Assembly (NCBI RefSeq): GCF_901933205.1
Contig: NC_044596.1
Coordinates: 4,280,001 to 4,344,000, forward strand
Source of the DNA: Camarhynchus parvulus
Lineage: Eukaryota > Chordata > Aves > Passeriformes > Thraupidae
DNA length: 64,000 nt
Direction: 5' to 3'
The position numbers and the translations under genes were made by a program. Shown piece after piece: positions 58,190-64,000 of the stretch. Under the pieces are notes generated by a model. It ran no database searches, was not told the origin of the DNA, and saw only the letters and a program-made list of their open reading frames with translations. How positions within the stretch are numbered: position 1 is the stretch's first letter; the number at the start of each line of letters is the position of its first letter.

Positions 58190-58795
58190 CAGGATCTCAC
58201 CAGCACATCTCCACTGGGGTGGACATTCCTCCCAAATCTCCACTGGGACAGTGATTCCTCCCAGATCTCCTCCAGGGTGGGAGGTTTCTCCCAATTTTCC
58301 ACTTGTTTCTCCCAGATCACCTCCAGGGTGGGAGGTTTCTCTCAAATCTCCACTGGTTTGGCCCAAATCTCCACCAGGAATGGAGGTTCCTCCCAAATCC
58401 CCACTGGGAGAGAGTTTTCTTCCAAATCTCCACCCATTTCCCCCAAATCTCCACTGAGGACTAAGGCTCCTCCCAAATTTCAACTGGGATGAATGTTCCT
58501 CCCAAATCTCCACTGGTTTCTCCCAGATCTCCACCAGGGAGGGAAGCTTTTCCCAAATCTCCACCAGGGATGGAGGTTCCCCCTAAATTTCCACTGGGAG
58601 GGAGGTTTTTCCCAAATCTCCACCAGTTCCTCCGAAATCCCCACCAGGGATGGAGGTTCCTCCTCAGATTTCCGCTGGGAGGGAGGTTTTTCCCAAATCT
58701 CACCCAGTTCCTCCCAAATTTCCACTGGGAGGGAAGTTTTTCCCAAATCTCCACCAGTTCCTCCCAAATCTCCACCCAGGGCCGGAATTTTCTCC
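58190..58795. repeat. ~28-30-bp minisatellite (TCCCAAATCTCCACCAGGG)
   Basis: About 20 imperfect copies with TCCCAAATCTCCACTGGG and ATGGAGGTTCC modules. It ends about 130 bp before the FMOD coding-exon acceptor. Confidence 0.88.
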
Positions 58796-58954
58796 AAGGT
58801 GAAAAGTGGGGAGATCACACAACTCCATCCAGGAGAAGTGTCCACAGCCGGGGATTTTTGGGCAGGATTCCTTCCTCTCCTGCTCCTCCAGCCCTGCCTT
58901 CCTCCCCACCTCATCCTCCCGTGCCTTTGTCCCCTCTCAGGTCCCTCCACCGCC

Positions 58955-61900
58955 ATGCCTCGGGCCACCACCCTCATCCTCATCCTGGCCGGGCTCTGCG
59001 CGTCCTCCCTGGGCCAGTACAACGAGGAGGAGGACCTGGCGTGGCTCCAGTACTACCTGCGGCAGTCCCGCGCCTCCTCCTACAACTACGTGCCCTACTA
59101 CGAGGAGGAGAGCCCCGCGTACGCCTACTCCTACCCCTCTGCCACCGACACTGAGCCCGAGCCCGAGCCCGAGCCGCAGCAGGCGGCGCCCTGGCGGTGT
59201 CCCCAGGAGTGTGACTGTCCCCCCAACTTCTCGTCGGCCATGTACTGTGACACGCGCAACCTGCGCTACCTGCCCTTCGTGCCCTCGCGGATGAAGTACG
59301 TTTATTTCCAGAACAATCTCATCACCTCCATCCAGGAGGGCGCCTTCGACAACGCCACCGAGCTGGAGTGGCTGGCGCTGCACAACAACCAGATCAGCAG
59401 CGAGAAGATGGGGAAAAAGGTTTTTGGGAAGCTGCAGCGGTTGGAGAGGCTCTACATGAACAGCAACAACCTGACCCGGCTGCCCAGCCCGCTGCCGCGC
59501 TCGCTGCGGGAGCTCCACCTCTCCTACAACCAGATCTCCAAGGTGCCTCCCAACGCTCTGGAGGGGCTAGAGAACCTCACGGCGCTCTACCTCAGCCACA
59601 ACTTCATCTTCGAGATGGGCGCGTCCCTCAAGGGGCTCAAGTCGCTGATCCTGGCCGACCTGAGCTACAACAACCTCAGGAAGGTCCCCGACGGGCTGCC
59701 GGCGTCGCTGGAGCAGCTCTACCTGGAGTACAACTACATCAACGCCATCCCTGATGAGTATTTCCAGGTGTCCCCCAGGCTGCTGTACGTGAGGATGTCC
59801 CACAACAGCCTGACCAACCAAGGGCTCTCCAGCAACACCTTCAACAGCAGCAGCATCCTGGAGCTGGACCTCTCCTACAACCGGCTGCAGAAGATCCCAC
59901 GGGTCAACACCAACCTGGAGAACCTCTACCTGCAGGGGAACCAGATCAACGGTGAGCAGGGGTGGGGAAGGCGGGTGGGGAACCCACAGGAACCACCTGG
60001 GGTGGTGAGGAACCCAGAGGAACCACCTGGGGTGGTGGGGAACCTACAGGAACTACCTGGGGTGGTGGTTTAAGCAGGAATTTGGGGTTCCTGAGGGTTC
60101 CTGAGCGAGGCAGGGGTGGGAGCTGTGCCAGGCTGGAGGGTTCCTGTGGGATCCTTGCGCTGGAATTTGGGGTTTCCCAGGAGCCTGAGCATCTCCTGGG
60201 GTTGGAGGTGGTGGAAAGCAGGGGATGAACCAGCTGGGGAGGGGTCGGGAGGGGTCACAGCAGTGGGCAGAGCTGGGAGGTCCCCAAAGCCAGGGGACAG
60301 GGACATTGCCCGGTGATAGCACAAGGGACAGGGACATTGTCCAATGCCAGCACAGGGGACAGGGACATTCTGCAGTGCCAGCACAGGGGACAGAGCCATT
60401 GCCCGGTGCCCAGGGCCAGCACAGCCCCTGTGTCCCTGCACAGCCCCACGAGTGTCCCCAGAGTCCCCGCGTGTCCCAGCCCCAGCTGAGGGCTCTGTCC
60501 TTCCCCCGGCAGCCCCGGCGCTGCCTCCGCCCCCAACACGAACAAACCAGGGGATCGCAGGATTGCTCTGGGGCTGCGTTTATAAAAACGGGCTGGGAAA
60601 AACCAACCCCGAGCAAAACCCCCCGGGAAAAACCGGCCCTGCTCCCCTCACCTGCCAGGACCTGAGGGCAGGGATGGGATGGGAAATGGGGTGGGAAATG
60701 GGGATGGGAATGGGAACTGGGGATGGAAAATGGGGATGGGGATGGAAAATGGGGATGGGAAATGGGGATGGAAAATGGGGGTGGGAAACGGGGATGGGGA
60801 TGGGAAATGGGAAATGGGGATGGGAAATTGGGGTGTGAAACGGGATGAGGATGGGAAATGGGAATGGGATTGGGAATGGGAAATGGGGACGAGAAATGGG
60901 GATGGGGATGGAGACAGGAATGGAATGGGAACGGGATGGGAATGGGAATGGGATGGGGATGGAATGGAAACGGGGTTGGGATGGGAATAGAATGGAGATG
61001 GGAAATGGGGATGGAAATGGGGATGGGGATTGGGAATGGGAACGGGAACAGGAATGGGAATGGGGATGGGAATGAGAATGGGAATACGGTTGGGATGGGA
61101 ATGGGGACAGGAACAGGAACAGGTATAGGAATGGGAATGGAGATGGAGATGGGGATAGGGAACGGGAACAGGAATGGGGATGGGAATGAGAATGGGAACG
61201 GGGGTGGGAAGGTGTCGGTGCAGCCATCAGCTGTTGCAGGGAAAACACAGAACCCCGCAGCGGGGAGCTGCCAGCAGCACAGACACGGGAACAGATTCCA
61301 AATGTTTGCTTTCCAAACCGGAGCTGCCGCCGTCTGCCCACAAACGCCGCGGAGCCGCCGCCGGCTCCTCCTCCTCCTCCTCCTCCTCCTCCTCTGCGGG
61401 CCCTGCTGACCTTCACAGCCCCCCCAACATCGGGGATGCGGCTCCGAACCCCTTTGGAGCATCCGGACCGCGGTCCTACCCCTCCGCCCCACCGGGGGTC
61501 CCCTCTGTGGGTGCAGCCCCCAAATCCCAGCGCTCCCCCCCAGCATCCCGCTGCCTTTTCCAGCAGCAACCTGGCGTGGAGCTCTGCTGCCCTCTAGGCT
61601 CAAATCCTGCGCGGAAAAAAAAAAAACAAACCCCAAAAAATGTATTTTGGAGTTTGTTCCATCTCCCGCTTCCTGCGCTGGGCTGGGCTGGAATTTCCCT
61701 GCCTGGCGCTGGCAGCGGAGGGGCGCAGAGGGGATGGCTGGGATGGGGACAGGGACATCCCCACTCCTGGACACGCTGCTCGAGGGTCCCAAGGTGGCCA
61801 GAGGGGTCAGGGCATGGAGGCTGCAGCACAGGAAGCCTCCAAAAAAAAAGGCTGGCAAAGCAAATCCTGATGGAAAGCAAAGTTTTCTGTCCGACTCCAC

Positions 61901-63134
61901 CCTCCGAGCGCCCCATCCCGGCTGGGCAGGGAAGATTCCAAACCCTCCTGCTCCTCCTGGCTGCAGCCAGGAGCACCAGGAACTCTTGTGGCTCGAGGGG
62001 TTGAGTCCAAATCCGCAGGAAAAATCAGAGAATTTGGGCTGCTCCCGTTTTTTCCCCCCTGCCTGCCTCAACACAAAGCAGCTCTCAGAGGTGGATCCCT
62101 CAGAACAGAGAATTTCCCGCTGAAAATCCACTTTGGAAAATTCAGGTCCACAGAGAAGGCTGAGCTAGAACAGAGGCCAGACAGAGCTAAAGAATAAAGC
62201 AGGGATTTGTTAAAAGGATCTCCTCCATGGATCCACCTTGGGCAGCACCAGAGCCCAGCCAGGGCTGCACCCAAGATGAACCAAAATGGACCAAAATGGT
62301 CCCAAAATGAACTTAAGATGGTCATAAAATGAACCCAAATGGTCACAAAATGAACCCAAGATGAACCAAAATGGTCACAAAATGAACCAAGATGGACCAA
62401 AATGGTCCCAAAATGAACCAAGATGGACCAAAAATGGTCCCAAAATGAACCCAAAATGGTCATAAAATGAACCCAAATGGTCACAAAATGAACCCAATAT
62501 GACTCAAAATGGTCACAAAATGGAACCAAGGTGGGCCCAAAATGGCCACATAATGAACCCAATATGAACCCAAAATGGCCACAAAATGCACTCCCAAGGT
62601 GAACCCAAAATGGTCACAAAATGAACCCAAGAGGAACCCAAAATAGCCACAAAATGCACAACCACTCACGAGGTCTCTCACTTTTATTAGTTTTGGTCCA
62701 TTTGCATATTGCAGTTAATTGTCCAATTACAGCTTTAGCCCATGAAGTCCCATCCATCTTTCTCTCTCTTCTTCCACGTCGTTTCTGCTCTTGGGGCTGA
62801 AATTTCGATCATTTCTCCTTGCTCCCCACTAGAGCAGGAATTATTTTCTCTCTGTGAACAGAGCTCACCACCGCCTAACACCAACCCCAAACCCACACCC
62901 TAAACCACCACAGAACCCCAAAAACCCCCCCCCAAAAAAAAACCCCAAACCCTGAGGCCTCACCACCTCCTCTCCCCTACAGAGTTCTCCATCAGCAGCT
63001 TCTGCTCCGTGGTGGACGTGATGAACTACTCGCGGCTGCAGGTGCTGCGGCTGGACGGCAACGCCATCAAACGCAACGCGGTGCCCCCGGACGCGCCGCT
63101 GTGCCTGCGCCGCGCCACCGTCATCGAGATCTGA
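58955..63134 (+). CDS. FMOD: Fibromodulin (class II SLRP, keratan sulfate proteoglycan), two coding exons
   Basis: Fibromodulin binds fibrillar collagen and regulates fibril assembly in tendon, cartilage and other matrices. Coding exons are 58955-59951 and 62983-63134, joined through g|GTGAGC...CCCCTACAG|ag at codon 333. The product is 382 aa against 376 in human. The start MPRATTLILI follows an acceptor AG at 58939-58940, so exon 2 carries a 14-nt 5'UTR. Residues 1-20 are a signal peptide and 21-60 a Tyr-rich sulfation region with about ten Tyr (NYVPYYEEE), followed by an EPEPEPEP stretch. The class II Cys cap is at C82, C86, C88 and C98, then leucine-rich repeats, then the C340/C373 cap ending VIEI. 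Sequons at N91, N133, N172, N207 and N297 are candidate glycan or keratan sulfate sites. The frame is intact. It is divergent from PRELP, as in human. Confidence 0.98.
60285..60415. repeat. Short minisatellite (ACAGGGACATTG...CCAGCACAGGGG)
   Basis: Three to four copies of a ~38-bp unit in FMOD intron 2. Confidence 0.8.
60665..61215. repeat. GGGAATGGGGAT hexamer array in FMOD intron 2
   Basis: About 550 bp of GGGATG/GGAATG/GGAAAT hexamers, purine-rich with a T every few bases. The strongly G-rich plus strand makes it a G-quadruplex candidate. Confidence 0.93.
62150..62840 (-). mobile_element. Probable solo ERV LTR, minus orientation, with internal expanded repeat
   Basis: The left end (GAACAGAGGCCAGACAGAGC, then AAAGCAGGGATTTGTTAAAA) and the right end (TTTTATTAGTTTTGGTCC, then GCATATTGCAGTTAATTG) flank a tandem repeat. 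Read on the minus strand there is a TAATAAAAGTGAGAG TATA-like motif followed by a downstream region, as in an LTR. It resembles an LTR I recall from songbird genomes. Family name and exact ends are uncertain. Confidence 0.55.
62275..62665. repeat. ~22-bp minisatellite (CCAAAATGGTCACAAAATGAAC)
   Basis: About 18 imperfect copies inside the inferred LTR in FMOD intron 2. Confidence 0.92.
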
Positions 63135-63244
63135 CCTCGGAGCCCCCGCTCAGGACTTGTGTCCCCCACACGTTCCCAGGGGGATCCCCTCATTCCCGCT
63201 TCTCCGCCCGACTCAGCTTCGCGGCAGCGCCACGGCGGCGTGCT

Positions 63245-63515
63245 CCTGGTTCTCCCAAAATTGTCCCTTTATGCACTCAGATCCCGGCTCTGAGTGTCCC
63301 TTTTCCCTTTTCCCGAAATTGTCCCTTTTTGCACTCAGATCCTGGCTCTGAGTGTCCCTTTTCCCGAAATTGTCCCTTTTTGCACTCAGATCCCGGCTCT
63401 GAGTGTCCCTTTTCCTGAAATTGTCCCTTTTTGCGCTCAGATCCCAGCTCTGAGTGTCCCTCCCTTTTCCCAAAATTGTCCCTTTTTGCACTCAGATCCC
63501 GGCTCTGAGCCCGCC
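63245..63515. repeat. ~56-bp minisatellite in FMOD 3'UTR
   Basis: Five copies of a unit with GCACTCAGATCCCGGCTCTG, AGTGTCCCTTTTCCC and GAAATTGTCCCTTTTT modules, beginning about 110 bp after the FMOD stop. Whether it is transcribed depends on the 3'UTR length, and no AATAAA is seen before the window edge. Confidence 0.92.
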
Positions 63516-63639
63516 ACAGGCGCCCCACAGAGGGGCCATGGGCACCTCCTGCCCCAGGCTGGGGGCAGGACACAGCAGGGGTGGGGATCATCCCGCCTTG
63601 GACAGGGGGAAATCCCAATCCTGATCCCAAATCTGGGTC

Positions 63640-63990
63640 TGAGCCCCCTGGGAGGAGCGTCCTTACAGGGGGACCAGACCCTTTTCCTATGGGGAAATAT
63701 TTCCAGGGGGATCAGACCCAGAAGGAGCATCCTTCCAGGGGAATCAGACCCTTTTTCCATAGGGAAATCCCATAGAGAAATCCCATGGGGATCAGACCCT
63801 TTTTCCATGGGGAAACCCCAATCCCAAATCTGGGTCTGAACCCCCTGGAAGGAATATCTTTCCATGGGGATCAGACCTTTTTTCCATGGAGAAATCCCAC
63901 AAGGATCAGACCCTTTTTCCATGGGGAAATCCCATGGGGAAATCCCATGGGGATCAGACCCTTTTTCCATGGGGAAATCCCAATCCCGAC
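63640..63990. repeat. ATCAGACCCTTTTTCCATGGGGAAAT minisatellite
   Basis: About 9-10 imperfect copies of a 25-35-bp unit with GGGGATCAGACCC, TTTTTCCATGG and GGAAATCCCAT modules, running to the window edge. Confidence 0.88.
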
Positions 63991-64000
63991 ACCAAACCCG

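Noticed and set aside
60053..62131. 692-codon minus-strand frame in FMOD intron 2
   Set aside because: Much of it is translation of the GGGAAT hexamer array and GC-rich intron. It lies between two validated FMOD exons and has no family match.

Overview
The window looks like bird genomic DNA, most likely a songbird and probably a microchromosome. It is GC-rich, packed with short-period minisatellites, carries solo endogenous-retrovirus LTRs of kinds I associate with passerines, and contains a nuclear copy of an avian-type mitochondrial control region. No bacterial or phage genes are present. The only protein-coding genes I can support are three small leucine-rich-repeat proteoglycan (SLRP) genes: OPTC (opticin, minus strand, coding exons 7218-11441), PRELP (prolargin, minus strand, 17420-19256) and FMOD (fibromodulin, plus strand, 58955-63134). 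Their order and relative orientation match the human 1q32 cluster (FMOD divergent from PRELP-OPTC), read in the opposite direction. The chromosome assignment (chicken 26-like) is inference from that synteny. | Layout. 1-7.0 kb: noncoding, with several minisatellites. 7.0-11.4 kb: OPTC, whose introns hold three different tandem arrays and an LTR-like fragment. 11.4-15.85 kb: OPTC upstream region and minisatellites. 15.86-19.27 kb: PRELP 3'UTR, terminal exon, intron and main coding exon, with a tandem pair of solo LTRs starting 28 bp upstream of the main exon's acceptor. 19.3-24.75 kb: probable PRELP intron 1 and a candidate noncoding first exon. 26.45-38.96 kb: a large array of a ~190-bp satellite interrupted by a 500-N assembly gap. 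39.4-42.5 kb: a solo LTR abutting a CpG island with housekeeping-promoter motifs, a CpG-containing ~31-bp minisatellite and an inverted LTR relative. 43.44-43.80 kb: a NUMT. 44-55 kb: noncoding minisatellites. 55.17-63.13 kb: candidate FMOD promoter and exon 1, then the coding exons. 63.1-64 kb: FMOD 3'UTR or downstream repeats. | How the genes relate. All three encode secreted extracellular-matrix proteins with a signal peptide, an N-terminal tyrosine-rich/acidic (FMOD, OPTC) or basic (PRELP) extension, a Cys-cluster cap, leucine-rich repeats and a C-terminal disulfide cap. FMOD and PRELP (class II) bind collagen in connective tissue. Opticin (class III) is the vitreous/ocular member. PRELP and FMOD read intact. 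OPTC carries a single-base frameshift that looks like an assembly error but could be real. | Most of the rest is tandem repeat. I see no novel coding system. The most unusual items are the satellite array inside a conserved gene pair, the orphan CpG-island promoter beside it, the LTR next to the PRELP splice acceptor, the NUMT and the OPTC frameshift.
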